Source: CAVTYH01 sp963773875 (GTDB lineage Bacteria; Planctomycetota; Planctomycetia; Pirellulales; JADZDJ01). Taken from it: a DNA stretch of 64,000 bases. Below, in pieces: positions 9,643-19,309 of the stretch. A model generated the notes under the pieces. The model did no database searches, was not told where the DNA came from, and was given only the letters and a program-made list of their open reading frames with translations. The translations under genes were made by a program, and so were the position numbers. The stretch lies in contig CAVZCV010000001.1 of the NCBI GenBank assembly GCA_963773875.1, positions 166,591 to 230,590 of the forward strand, written 5' to 3'. The first letter of the stretch is position 1; every line of letters starts with the position of its first letter.

Positions 9643-11092
9643 ATGCGTTTCCTCACTCGTGGGGCCATATTGTGTTGCGCTCGTGGCGATTTCGTGCTTG
9701 GCAAGTGCGACGGTTCGTGGCGATGAGCTGTTAACAAGTCCTGTTCCAGCAAACGTCCAACAGGCGAGCGGTGATCCGACGCTACGGCCTATCGATCGCG
9801 GCGATAATGCCTGGATGCTCACCTCATCGGCCCTGGTGTTGATGATGACGGCGCCTGGCCTGGCGATGTTCTACGGCGGACTGGTGCGCAAAAAAAATGT
9901 GCTGGGCGTCATGATGCAGTGCGTGTTTTTGATGGGACTGATGAGCGTGATTTGGGCGCTGTATGGCTACACGTTGTCGTTCGGCGGTGATCCTGGAGCG
10001 GAAGGCGCGCCGGAAATGTCGCGCTGGATCGGCAATGCCGACAATCTGTTTCTCAAAGGTGTGGCCGCGGAATGGCGCGATGGAAAGGCGGTGATTCCGA
10101 CGCACCCGACCTACAACGTTCCTTGGCTCACGCACATGCTGTTTCAGGGCATGTTCTTCATCATCACGCCGGCGCTCATTTGCGGAGCGTTTGCCGAACG
10201 GATGAAATTTAGCGCGATGGTGGTGTTCATGATTCTGTGGGGTACGCTCGTTTATATGCCACTCGCGCACTGGGTTTGGGGGGGCGGCATGCTCGCATAT
10301 GGAAAGCCGTATGCAATCGCCGGCGGGCGCTCGACTTTGCCGGCGGCACCGTGGTGCATATCAGCTCGGGTGTATCTGCACTGATTTGTGCCCTGTTGAT
10401 CGGTAAGCGATTGGGCTTTGGCCATGAACCGATGCCGCCGCACAATGTGACATACACAGTGCTGGGCGCGGCACTTTTGTGGGTCGGCTGGTTCGGATTC
10501 AACGCCGGCAGCGCGCTGAGCGGCCGACGGGATTGCATCGAGCGCATTTGCCGCCACGCACTTTGCTGCTGCAACCGGCGCACTGGCATGGGCCGGCATG
10601 GAGTGGTGGACCCGCGGTAAGCCGAGCGTGCTGGGCGCGGCATCCGGTTTGGTTGCGGGACTGGTGTGCATTACCCCTGCCTCGGGCTTCGTGACCCCGA
10701 TGCCGGCACTGGCGATGGGCGTGGCTGCGGGCGTCGTGTGCTTCTTGGCGTGCACATCGCTCAAGTCGAAATTTGGCTACGACGATTCGCTCGATGCGTT
10801 TGGCGTCCACGGGGTCGGTGGCACGCTCGGGGCAATTCTCACCGGCGTATTCGCGACGCGAGCAGTTGCCGATTTGGACGGCGGCAAGGCACTTGGTCTA
10901 ATCGAAGGCGGCAGAACGCTCATTTTCGGGCAGCTGGCCGCCACCGCCGTGACGTGGGGCCTGGCGATTGTGGCCACATTCATCATTTTGAAAGTGGTCG
11001 ACGCCACGATCGGTTTGCGTGTTAGTCAGCAGCAAGAAATCCAAGGACTCGACCTTAGCCAACACGGCGAAGAAGGGTACATTTTTATCTAA
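9643..11092 (+). CDS. amt: Ammonium transporter (Amt family), frameshifted
   Basis: Ammonium channel of the inner membrane with about eleven transmembrane helices. Family motifs run in order: LAMFYGGLVRKKNVL, ALYGYTLSFGGD, ICGAFAERMKFSAM, HWVWGGGMLAYG, LDFAGGTVVHISSG, WVGWFGFNAGSAL, and the C-terminal DDSLDAFGVHGVGGTLGAIL. A cleavable signal (CVALVAISCLASATVRG) precedes the mature part, as in other Amt proteins. The frame changes near 9661-9664 (G4), 10325-10327 (a G3 where G4 would restore AGGALDFAGG) and 10521-10526. The ATG at 9643 follows GGAGG by eight bases. It sits just upstream of a P-II gene, the classic amtB-glnK pairing in which P-II plugs the channel when nitrogen is plentiful. 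Confidence 0.85.
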
Positions 11093-11244
11093 ATGTATTT
11101 ACCTGGTGAAAGCGGCAGATAGTGAATGACGAATGTCACAAATTCGAATGACGAAGGAATGATCGAAGCTCCAATGATCAATGACGAAGCGCGTCCCCAT
11201 GCGCTTCCATTGGTCGTTGGGTAACGTTTTGAGAGGTTCACCTA

Positions 11245-11583
11245 ATGAAAAAAATCGAGGCGATTATTCGCCATTACAAACTGGAAGACGTCAAAAAAGC
11301 TCTCACTGAGCAAGGCGTGATGGGCATGACCGTTTCCGAAGTGCGTGGCTTCGGCCGGCAGAAGGGACACGTGGAGATGTATCGCGGCACGGAATACGCC
11401 GTCGACTTTGTGCCCAAGGTGAAAGTCGAGCTGGTCGTGCCGGATTCGCAACTGCAGAAGACATTGGGCACCATTTTGCAAGCGGCGCAGACCGGCCAAA
11501 TTGGTGATGGAAAGATTTTCGTTTCCGATCTGGTAACGACGGTTCGCATTCGCACAGGCGAAACAGGCGATGAAGCGGTGTGA
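11245..11583 (+). CDS. glnK: Nitrogen regulatory protein P-II (GlnB/GlnK family)
   Basis: 112-residue trimeric signal protein that senses ATP/ADP and 2-oxoglutarate and regulates the neighbouring Amt channel. It has MKKIEAIIRHYKLEDVKKAL, the T-loop with the uridylylation site Tyr51 (YRGTEYAVDF), and the C-terminal signature (TGQIGDGKIFVSDL). Full length for the family, with AGAGG ahead of the ATG. It lies between amt and the gene for the enzyme that modifies it. The name glnK rather than glnB is based only on linkage to amt. Confidence 0.93.
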   Translation: MKKIEAIIRHYKLEDVKKALTEQGVMGMTVSEVRGFGRQKGHVEMYRGTEYAVDFVPKVKVELVVPDSQLQKTLGTILQAAQTGQIGDGKIFVSDLVTTVRIRTGETGDEAV

Positions 11584-11654
11584 TGAATTCGACGTGCTCG
11601 TTCAAAGGCGGCGGCTAGCGTCGGGAGTATATTTTTTCGTGATTCTCGTGATTC

Positions 11655-14339
11655 ATGGCAACTGATGAGCTCCAAACCCCAGCGCGGATCTCCGACCTCG
11701 GCCCTGCTGCGATGCCTTCGACGCTAACGCTTCGTCCCAATGTATTAGCCGCCAAAGATTGGCTCGCGCAAGAGCGAGCCAAATGTAGAGAGCAGCATGA
11801 GGCCGGCTCCCCGGGCATCCAAGTTTGCACGCGGCTCACCGACATGCTGGACCGCGTCGTGCTCGATTTGTATCAGGCAGCCCTCAATGAAGTGGCCCCC
11901 GACGCGAATTCGCCGCTCCGCAGCGGCATCGCAATGGTGGCACACGGCGGATACGGCCGGCGCGATGTGGCTCCGTTTTCCGATGTGGACCTGATGATTT
12001 TGCATGCCCCCAGGATCGCGGAACAAGTCGCCCCGTTGGCTCGGCGTCTCTTGCACGATCTATACGATGTCGGGTTTAGCCTGGGGCAGAGCGTGCGCTC
12101 CGTGAACGAGGCAAGCAAACTGGCGCTAAAGGATGCGACAATTTTTACGTCGCTCGTGGAATCGCGATTCTTGAGCGGCAACGAGGCGTTGTTTGCTCGG
12201 TTTCAGACCAAGTTTCAGAAGTCGGCACAACGCCACTGGCGGAAGCTTGTCGGGGCCATCGAAGTTTCGCGGGCCGACGAGCGATCGCAGTTTGGCGAGA
12301 CGGTCTATTTGCTTGAGCCAAACGTCAAACGCTCTCCCGGCGCACTGCGCGATATGCAGCTCCTGCGTTGGGTTGGCTTTGCACGCTACGGACAAGGCTC
12401 GCCGGATGGTTTGCAATTGATGGGATTGTTATCTAAAGACGATGAAATTGCGTTGCGCCGGGCTCTGGAGTTTTTGCTACACGTGCGCAATGAACTCCAG
12501 TTTCATGCGGGCAAAAGCCATGACGTGCTCGATCGAGCGGAACAGTTACGCATTGCGGCGAAATTCGGTTACGCGGGGTCCGAGGGCATATTGCCCGTGG
12601 AAGCATTCATGCGCGAATACTTCCAGAACACGGGAGCGGTGCGGCAGATTGTGTCAAGATTTTTGGAAGGGGCCCAGCCGTGGATCAAGTTGGCGGAATC
12701 CATGGCGCCGATCTTCAGCCACCAGGTAGAGGGCGATTTTCGTGTTGGCCCCACGCGCATCAGCGCCACTCGCCAAGGCTTGCCGAAGGTGCAAGGTGAC
12801 TTGGCTCAAATTCTCCGTCTTGCGGATTTAGCCAATCTATATAACAAGCGCATCGCTTACAGCACCTGGGAAGCGGTGCACCGTGCTGCGCCGAGGCTGC
12901 CAGATATTATTACGAACGAGTCGGCAACTCGATTTCTCTCATTGCTCGCGCAGCCGGCGAGACTTGGCGAACTATTGCGAAACTTGCATGAGCTTGGCGT
13001 ATTGGAGCGGCTCATTCCGGCGTTTGCTCACGCCCGTAGTCTGTTGCAATTCAACGAGTACCATAAGTTCACGGTCGACGAGCATTGTTTACGCGCTGTC
13101 GAGGCCGCGACATCGTTTTTGAACGAATCGGAATCGGTCGGCAAGGTTTATCGATCGATCAAGAACAAACGCACGCTGCATTTGGCGCTTTTGATTCACG
13201 ATTTAGGCAAAGGCTTCGTCGAAGATCACAGCGAGGTTGGCCTGCGGATCGCCGAGGAAACTGCCCGCCGGTTACGGCTGCCATCGCGAGAAACAGAAAC
13301 GTTAAAGTTCCTGGTGCATAAGCATCTCATCATGGCACACTTGGCTTTCCGGCGCGACACCAGCGACGACCAAGTGATTGTGCGGTTTGCCGTCGACGTC
13401 GGCTCGGCGGAAGTGCTACGAATGCTGTACGTGCTGACCTGTGCCGATCTGGCCGCCGTTGGGCCAGATGTGTTCAACTCTTGGAAGGCGGAAGTGTTGC
13501 ACTCGCTGTATTTGCGAACCATGCGGCATTTGTCCGGCGATTCGCCATCGCTCGTGGCCGATGAATGCAGAGCAGCTGCTCGAGCGATTTTCACGCGCGA
13601 TCCAAACGCCCAGTGGTATGCACAGCAGATTGAGGCACTTCCTTCATCGTATTTGATGAACACGCCGCCCCATCAGATTGCCGATGAATTGCAACGGTTG
13701 CGCGGACTCGGACACGGCGAGGTAATGGTTTGGCACCGCTATTTGCCCGACACGAAGACGATTGAGTACACCGTTGGCACGTATGAGGAAATTACACCGG
13801 GCGTGTTCCACAAACTGACCGGCGGCTTGACCAGCGCCGGCTTGCAGATTCTCGCGGCGGATATTAACACGCTGGCCGAAGGACTCGTGCTGGACCGTTT
13901 TCGCGTGCTGGATCCCGATTTTGCCGGTGAACCACCGCTGGAGCGTTTGCAGGAGGTCGATGAGCGATTGAAGCACTCGCTCACAAGCGGTCAGCCCCCC
14001 GCGTTTCGTCGGCTCTGGAAAGCTTCAGCGGGAATTGTCAGCCAGGAACTTCAGCAGATGCCGACACGCGTACGTCTCGATAACAGCACGTCTGAACGCT
14101 TTACGGTTGTCGACGTATTTGCATCCGATCGGATGGGGTTGCTATACACCATTTCGAAGACGCTGTTCGACAACGGGCTGTCGGTTTCCCTGGCGAAAAT
14201 AGGAACTTATCTTGACCAGGTTGTCGACGTTTTTTACGTCACCGATCAGCGCGGAGAGAAGATTGAAGATGAAGCTCGCTTGGAAATGATCCGCCAGGCG
14301 GTAATGGACTCTATTCAGAAATTGGAGGCCAGCCAGTAA
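11655..14339 (+). CDS. glnD: [Protein-PII] uridylyltransferase / uridylyl-removing enzyme
   Basis: 894-residue bifunctional enzyme that adds UMP to P-II under nitrogen limitation and removes it when glutamine is high. Order of domains: nucleotidyltransferase with GGYGRRDVAPFSDVD (residues 98-112, the G-G and D-x-D metal site), GlnD linker helices, HD hydrolase with LLIHDLGKG (around 512-520), then two ACT domains (about 700-770 and 815-885, the latter DRMGLLYTISKTLFDNGLS) that bind glutamine. The length equals the E. coli enzyme and the frame is intact. It follows glnK by 71 bases, so amt-glnK-glnD is probably one unit. Confidence 0.95.
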   Translation: MATDELQTPARISDLGPAAMPSTLTLRPNVLAAKDWLAQERAKCREQHEAGSPGIQVCTRLTDMLDRVVLDLYQAALNEVAPDANSPLRSGIAMVAHGGYGRRDVAPFSDVDLMILHAPRIAEQVAPLARRLLHDLYDVGFSLGQSVRSVNEASKLALKDATIFTSLVESRFLSGNEALFARFQTKFQKSAQRHWRKLVGAIEVSRADERSQFGETVYLLEPNVKRSPGALRDMQLLRWVGFARYGQGSPDGLQLMGLLSKDDEIALRRALEFLLHVRNELQFHAGKSHDVLDRAEQLRIAAKFGYAGSEGILPVEAFMREYFQNTGAVRQIVSRFLEGAQPWIKLAESMAPIFSHQVEGDFRVGPTRISATRQGLPKVQGDLAQILRLADLANLYNKRIAYSTWEAVHRAAPRLPDIITNESATRFLSLLAQPARLGELLRNLHELGVLERLIPAFAHARSLLQFNEYHKFTVDEHCLRAVEAATSFLNESESVGKVYRSIKNKRTLHLALLIHDLGKGFVEDHSEVGLRIAEETARRLRLPSRETETLKFLVHKHLIMAHLAFRRDTSDDQVIVRFAVDVGSAEVLRMLYVLTCADLAAVGPDVFNSWKAEVLHSLYLRTMRHLSGDSPSLVADECRAAARAIFTRDPNAQWYAQQIEALPSSYLMNTPPHQIADELQRLRGLGHGEVMVWHRYLPDTKTIEYTVGTYEEITPGVFHKLTGGLTSAGLQILAADINTLAEGLVLDRFRVLDPDFAGEPPLERLQEVDERLKHSLTSGQPPAFRRLWKASAGIVSQELQQMPTRVRLDNSTSERFTVVDVFASDRMGLLYTISKTLFDNGLSVSLAKIGTYLDQVVDVFYVTDQRGEKIEDEARLEMIRQAVMDSIQKLEASQ

Positions 14340-14369
14340 GCACCGGCAGATCGTAATCCCTTTATGTGT

Positions 14370-14738
14370 TCAAGCACCGGTGAAGCGGCAGCCAATCAGG
14401 TGTCGCGTGCGATCGCCCTCTAGGATCGGAACCTGATGCGCAACTTCTGCGGTCACGATAATGAATGGCGCGGGCCCTAATAGGACTAATAATTGCGTGT
14501 AGGCCGGTGGATTATCGTCAATATAGGACATCCCACCGGGCGACAGGTCCTGGCAAAGGACATGACGAAACTCGCCAGCCGAAGGCAGGCGACCAGGCTC
14601 GTACGGCGCGATGAGTTGCACACAATCGAACGCCTTGCGATCCTCGCCGCGACGGTCGCTGGCAGCACTAGGATCAGCCTGTAGAACTTCGTGGACCAAC
14701 GAGAAGAAGCCGGCATCCGCGACCGATTGAGTCATCAT
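14370..14738 (-). CDS. PilZ-like domain protein
   Basis: 122-residue cytoplasmic protein resembling a single PilZ domain, the c-di-GMP-binding fold. Both ligand motifs are recognisable: RRGEDR near residue 29 (the RxxxR arm) and DLSPGG near residue 66 (the D/NxSxxG loop). The rest fits the beta-barrel, ending LIGCRFTGA. It is convergent with glnD, 30 bases apart. A role in c-di-GMP signalling is inferred from the motifs alone. Confidence 0.65.
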   Translation of the reverse strand: MMTQSVADAGFFSLVHEVLQADPSAASDRRGEDRKAFDCVQLIAPYEPGRLPSAGEFRHVLCQDLSPGGMSYIDDNPPAYTQLLVLLGPAPFIIVTAEVAHQVPILEGDRTRHLIGCRFTGA

Positions 14739-14932
14739 AGCTTTCGCCGTTTACGACGTTGTCTCGTCGATCACAAAGCCCCCTCCTAAACGGATACTTC
14801 AAAACGGTCATGCGGCAAGACGTTCAGTGATCCAACCACGGATTATGACGATTGGACGAATTTTGCAGTGGCCATGGCTGAATTGTGATCGTAATGAGGC
14901 GTGCGGAACCAAATTCGCACGTGCTGCGAGCC

Positions 14933-15195
14933 TTACTTGGAAAGCAGACGTCGCAAAAGGCGCTCGTCGATCCGGCCACGAAAGCGCTCGATCCCATCGA
15001 TAACGATAACCGGAACAAAATTGTTATAACGCTGTAGCAGTTCCGGATCGGTATCAATGTGCACTTCATCAACAGCGAGGTTATAGCGTTGCAATTGCAA
15101 TTTGGCCGTCTCACACAGGCAGCAGCCTTGCCGGGTAAATAGTAGGCGCGCCGGACAGGGGTCGCAGATATGTTAGGGCTTGGTTCTAATGCCAT
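14933..15195 (-). CDS. Glutaredoxin-like (thioredoxin fold) protein, apparent frameshift
   Basis: The 3' frame encodes LLFTRQGCCLCETAKLQL, then VDEVHIDTDPELLQRY, FVPVIVIDGIERFRGRID and RLLRRLL. This is the small glutaredoxin-like family with a CxLC-type redox site and the conserved cis-proline (VPV). This frame has no usable start codon. The adjoining frame supplies MALEPSPNISATPVRR from the ATG at 15195, and the two join at about 15145-15153 within GGCGCGCC. A two-base indel there would give an 87-residue protein of normal size. The redox partner is unknown. Confidence 0.6.
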
Positions 15196-15400
15196 ACATT
15201 GCTCGGGAGTCAATCAATCGCCTTTTCCGTGGTTTTTCGCCAAACTATAGCCTCGAAGCCACCAGCGGGCATACTATTAGCTGGTAACTTTCTTGCCTTC
15301 TTGTTATTTTCATGATGCTGGTACACGCCGGCAAGCGGCTTCGTGGGGACGTGCCGCGAGACAGCCGCAAGCGTTTCGCGGGCCTTGGGGCTAAAAGTCC

Positions 15401-17149
15401 ATGGTCGCGATTACATCTGACAAACTGGTTGATCTGCTTCGACGCAGCGGCCTGGTCGAGAGCGAACAGCTAGATCAGGCTTTGGCGCAGATCGAGCGCG
15501 AAGGCAGCGTGCCCTCCAGCGACGATGGCCAAGCGCTGGCCGAGAAATTGATCGGCGCCAAAATCATTACATCGTGGCAACGCGATCAGTTGCTCGAAGG
15601 CCGTTACAAGGGATTCTTCCTCGGCGGCAAATACAAACTGTTGGGCTTGCTCGGCACAGGTGGCATGAGCAGCGTGTATCTGGCCGAGCATAGCAAAATG
15701 CAGCGGCTTGTGGCGATTAAACATCTGCCGCAGCGGCGAGTGAATGATTCCTCGTACTTAGCGCGGTTCTATCGCGAGGCGCAAGCTGCCGCAAAATTGG
15801 ATCACAAAAATATTGTTCGTGCGTACGATATCGACCAGGAAGGGAACAATCACTTCCTGGTTATGGAGTACGTCGAGGGGCGCGATCTGCAAACGCTCGT
15901 GAAGGACGTTGGGCCGCTCGAGTACGATTTGGCCGCCGAGTACATACGTCAGGCCGCCGAAGGCTTAGAACATGCACATCAGGCAGGATTGGTGCATCGC
16001 GATATCAAGCCCGCAAATCTGCTGGTCGATCCACGGGGCACGGTGAAGGTGCTCGACTTGGGATTGGCTCGCGGGGCAGAAGACGACAAGCAGGCATCGC
16101 TCACGATTGCGCATGAAGAAAACGTCCTTGGCACGGCCGACTATTTAGCCCCCGAGCAAGCGCGCGATAGTCACTCGGTCGACAAGCGAGCCGATATCTA
16201 TAGCCTCGGCTGCACGCTCTATTTTCTGCTGACAGGACACCCGCCTTTCCCCGAGGGAAATCTGGCTCAGCGCATTCAGAAGCACCTGACACAAATGCCA
16301 GCTAGCGTCTATGAGGAGCGAAAAGATGCTCCGCCGCCACTGGTTGAAGTGTGCCTTCGGATGATGGCTAAGCAGCCGGAGGCGCGTTATCAATCGGCAG
16401 GTGAAGTCGCCCAGATCCTCGCCAAGTGGTTACAAGCGCGATCGAACGACCCAGGTGGAGGCCCAACGACGGGCACAATTGGTCGGTTCAAAAGACCAAC
16501 CGGTCCGCCGCCTCGCCGCATTCCGGCATTCGGTCGTTCCGGTCCAATGCCCATTCCACGGCGAAGTGGTGATAAATCGAATTCTGCGGACGATACCATT
16601 TCGAATTTGGATCGCGAAACGATCAAGGGCAAACCACCCAGCAAAGCACCAAAAAGTTCCGCCAGCCAATCGCATATTAGCTTCGGCAGTGGCATTCTTG
16701 GTGACTCGGGCAGCGGCAAGAGTGGTATATCGGGTCGCGGGTCGAGCACGTCCAGCATTTCTGGCTTAGGCGGCAGCAACGTGTTGGGCAAGACTGGTAT
16801 TAGTGGCCTGGGAAGTGGGCCGGGCATGAGTTCATCGCTGCCGGTTGCAAGATCGCTCGATGTGAAGTCCAAAGATCCAAATGCATCGAACCTTGCCTCC
16901 AAATCTGGCGCCGCTGTGCCAGGAGCTGCGACCCAACCAGCCGGTCGCCAAACCGAATCGCTCGACAACTTGATTGAAGAAGCACTACGTGAACGGAAGA
17001 CTCCCGCCAATTTGGAAAAGCGAATCGCCGATAGCCAAGGTGTGCCGATACCCAATCAACCGTCGGGCATTAGCTGGGTGTGGTACGCAGCTGGGGGCGG
17101 AGTGCTGTTTGTGATCTTGCTCGTCGTGCTGATCATCATGCGCTTGTAG
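15401..17149 (+). CDS. Transmembrane serine/threonine protein kinase
   Basis: 582-residue PknB-like kinase. Residues 1-75 form an N-terminal helical domain with LIGAKIITSWQRDQLLEGR, also found in the pseudokinase at 56961. The kinase domain follows: glycine loop GTGGMSSVYLAE (about 85), VAIK lysine (about 107), catalytic HRDIKPAN (about 200), LDLGLA metal loop (DLG for DFG), YLAPEQA and DIYSLGCTLYFLLTGHPPF. A Ser/Gly-rich linker (about 420-490) leads to a C-terminal transmembrane helix (560-581). All catalytic residues are present, so it should be active. The kinase domain faces the cytoplasm and no sensor domain was recognised. The ATG at 15401 gives the complete N-terminal domain. Confidence 0.92.
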   Translation: MVAITSDKLVDLLRRSGLVESEQLDQALAQIEREGSVPSSDDGQALAEKLIGAKIITSWQRDQLLEGRYKGFFLGGKYKLLGLLGTGGMSSVYLAEHSKMQRLVAIKHLPQRRVNDSSYLARFYREAQAAAKLDHKNIVRAYDIDQEGNNHFLVMEYVEGRDLQTLVKDVGPLEYDLAAEYIRQAAEGLEHAHQAGLVHRDIKPANLLVDPRGTVKVLDLGLARGAEDDKQASLTIAHEENVLGTADYLAPEQARDSHSVDKRADIYSLGCTLYFLLTGHPPFPEGNLAQRIQKHLTQMPASVYEERKDAPPPLVEVCLRMMAKQPEARYQSAGEVAQILAKWLQARSNDPGGGPTTGTIGRFKRPTGPPPRRIPAFGRSGPMPIPRRSGDKSNSADDTISNLDRETIKGKPPSKAPKSSASQSHISFGSGILGDSGSGKSGISGRGSSTSSISGLGGSNVLGKTGISGLGSGPGMSSSLPVARSLDVKSKDPNASNLASKSGAAVPGAATQPAGRQTESLDNLIEEALRERKTPANLEKRIADSQGVPIPNQPSGISWVWYAAGGGVLFVILLVVLIIMRL

Positions 17150-17179
17150 CATATGCGCCACCTGGAGAGTACGATCGCT

Positions 17180-17680
17180 CTAGACGAGATCAAGCCGTCG
17201 AGTTCGTTGTCGCGCTGCTCGGCAATCGGCGCACACCCCGCTGATGATGAACCGGTGCCCTGTCACGCGAAATTGAAGTTCCCGCGCCACTGCCTCACGC
17301 AGCCTCAGCAGTTCGTCGCTCGAAAACTCGATCAGCTTGTCGCACTCGGTGCAGTGCAAATGATCGTGCTGCGGATAGCCATAGTCGTGCTCATAAACCG
17401 CACGACCACCGAGCAGCATCTTCCGTAACAGACCCGCATCGACCATTTCTGCGAGGGTCCGATAAACAGTGGGCCTACTGACTTTGCGTCCCTCGGGTTT
17501 TCGCGCAAGGTCGAGTAGCAGTTGATCGGCATCGAAATGTTCGTGCCGGCCGGCAATTTGTTTGACCAGAATACGCCGCTGCTGGGTAATGCGTTTCCCA
17601 CGAGCCTGCAGGTACTCCTCGAACCGCTCCAGCGGGGAGAGAGCAACCTCGACGGTCACTAAGGAGAAATTCTGCGACAT
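17180..17680 (-). CDS. Fur-family transcriptional repressor
   Basis: Metal-dependent DNA-binding regulator of the Fur/Zur/PerR superfamily, about 166 residues from the ATG at 17680 (MSQNFSL). It shows the winged helix (KRITQQRRILVKQI), the regulatory metal site in the HEHFDADQLL helix, YGYPQHDHLHCTECDKLIEF, and two CxxC pairs (CTEC and CADC) for structural zinc. Which metal or peroxide it senses cannot be told from the sequence. It is convergent with the kinase gene. An upstream start at 17734 is possible but has no clear ribosome site. Confidence 0.85.
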   Translation of the reverse strand: MSQNFSLVTVEVALSPLERFEEYLQARGKRITQQRRILVKQIAGRHEHFDADQLLLDLARKPEGRKVSRPTVYRTLAEMVDAGLLRKMLLGGRAVYEHDYGYPQHDHLHCTECDKLIEFSSDELLRLREAVARELQFRVTGHRFIISGVCADCRAARQRTRRLDLV

Positions 17681-17809
17681 GAGCCGAAATGGACGACCAC
17701 GAAAGAATGACGCGGCCATTAGTCCAGGATACACAAATCAATACTGATTCTAGTTGATCCTGAATTGGGGGCAAGTTGCCAAATTCGGTTCACGCGGGCC
17801 AAGTTCATT

Positions 17810-17840
17810 AAAAAACCCCTGTCCGGACCGAACAGGGGTT
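17810..17840 (-). terminator. Rho-independent terminator after flgM
   Basis: AACCCCTGT (17814-17822) pairs with ACAGGGGTT (17832-17840). On the minus strand the stem is followed by a T6 run, so it ends the transcript of the FlgM-like gene. Confidence 0.8.
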
Positions 17841-17963
17841 CGCGAGAGCATCGCCCCAAAGCGATGTTGTGTGGCTGTCGTTTAATCGAATTGCAGAATT
17901 CAGTTGAATACCTGGCAGCAAAATGAATTCTCGGCGAGCCCGATTCCTGTTAGGCAATTTCAT

Positions 17964-18248
17964 CTAGGCAATTTCATCGAGTAAACGATCGAGTGCGCCG
18001 TTCAGCTTATCGTCGGTCATATACGTGCCATTGGCGATCGCGGCTTTGATGGTGTTCACGCGGTCCCAACGGATGTCGGGAAGGTCATTGAGTTTCCCGG
18101 CCATTTCTGCCGCCGGCGAAAGCTGCAGTTCATCGGTGGTGTCGATCGAGGCCGGTGTATTCGCCGCGGCTGAGGGCGCTGTTCGATTGAAATGTGGGGC
18201 GTTCACGCCTTGAGTACCGTGGAGTTGAGCTGGACCGTAGATTTGCAT
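17964..18248 (-). CDS. flgM: FlgM-like anti-sigma-28 factor
   Basis: 94-residue protein whose C-terminal half matches the FlgM domain: LSPAAEMAGKLNDLPDIRWD, then RVNTIKAAIANGTYMTDDKL and ALDRLLDEI. FlgM binds the flagellar sigma factor FliA until it is exported through the hook-basal body. The N-terminal half is Ala/Thr-rich and disordered, as in the family. The start at 18248 follows AGGAG at the right distance. No flagellar genes are nearby, so it is an orphan locus with its own terminator. Confidence 0.8.
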   Translation of the reverse strand: MQIYGPAQLHGTQGVNAPHFNRTAPSAAANTPASIDTTDELQLSPAAEMAGKLNDLPDIRWDRVNTIKAAIANGTYMTDDKLNGALDRLLDEIA

Positions 18249-19309
18249 GGTGAATCTCCTTCTCACAGCCGGCCGCAGATCAGTTCCCACTGAACGGCAG
18301 AGAATACTGCCGCGCGGCCAGCAAATTGAATTGTCGCAGAACGTCGGACCCGCTCCAGTGACAACGGCCTCGGCCATCGCCAGCAGCTCCGGTTGGTGCG
18401 CAAGCCTTAGCCGTATGGCTAGTGACAGAAATTTGTCGGGCTCGGTGAACCTCATGGAACCTGCAAACGATTGAGTAACGGGGCCGTCCCTGGAATTGTA
18501 CTTCGATACGGGCGACCGGCGCCATGTTCCATGCGTGGCAATGCGACAAGCGCGGGCATGAAGATTCGCACTGCATACATCGGACGGGAGCCGGAGCCTT
18601 TTCAATCAATTTCGAAAACCGTATCACTGCGCAGCCTGACCCGATTTTTGCGAGCAAGCGCGGCAGTAGCAATCCGCACGAGTGTGCGGCGACACTTGAC
18701 TGGTCGTGTCGATTTTTTGCCACGCTCTCCAGTGCGGCGTGCCAAGGTGTGTTGTTCAACTTCAACATGCCGCACAGGTTTACTGGGGTAGTTGCAATCA
18801 TGACGATCTTAACGTTTCGAGTAGCACAATCGCGAGTTCTACTGCGACACTCACCCAATGCAAACGTTGGACCAGTCCCACCAGCGGGCGGGCACCCCGA
18901 CTTCTTCGTGTGGGCTGCGAACCGGAGTGGTCTTTGCTGACAGTCCGCTTCGTGCAAAATCGCGGCGAATTATAGAGCGGTGCGCTCAACTCCAGCAAGC
19001 TCGATTAAGTCCTTATGGCCATTGGAATTTGCGAACCCAGTAACACTTCGGGCTGCACTGCTGAAACACCAATAATCGCCGGAATACCGAGCCTCGGGAC
19101 GGCCAAACTTTAACGAAATCTGCGGAACCGGTTATTTTTTTGACTGTTAAATATTTCGGGCAATGCTCTGCTACTAAGTATCTCATTGACGTCGCTGAAT
19201 CGTCGTTCGAAAGTTTTACATTGCTGCCAGGGGAAGCCTTACACTGTGCTGGCACACGTACGGACTCGCCAGCTTTGACGCCAATTTGGCCGATGCGGGG
19301 GACCATTCC
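18249..19309. other. Intergenic region of about 1 kb with no recognised feature
   Basis: Overlapping open frames exist on both strands (a 225-codon frame at 18280-18957 on the minus strand, for example), but their composition is Cys/His/Arg-rich and motif-free, and none has a convincing start. I can name nothing here. An AT-rich stretch at 19130-19200 may hold the EF-hand gene promoter. Confidence 0.4.

Noticed and set aside
18280..18957. 225-codon minus-strand frame in the 1 kb gap
   Set aside because: No motif or plausible start, and a rival 138-codon frame on the other strand is equally unconvincing.
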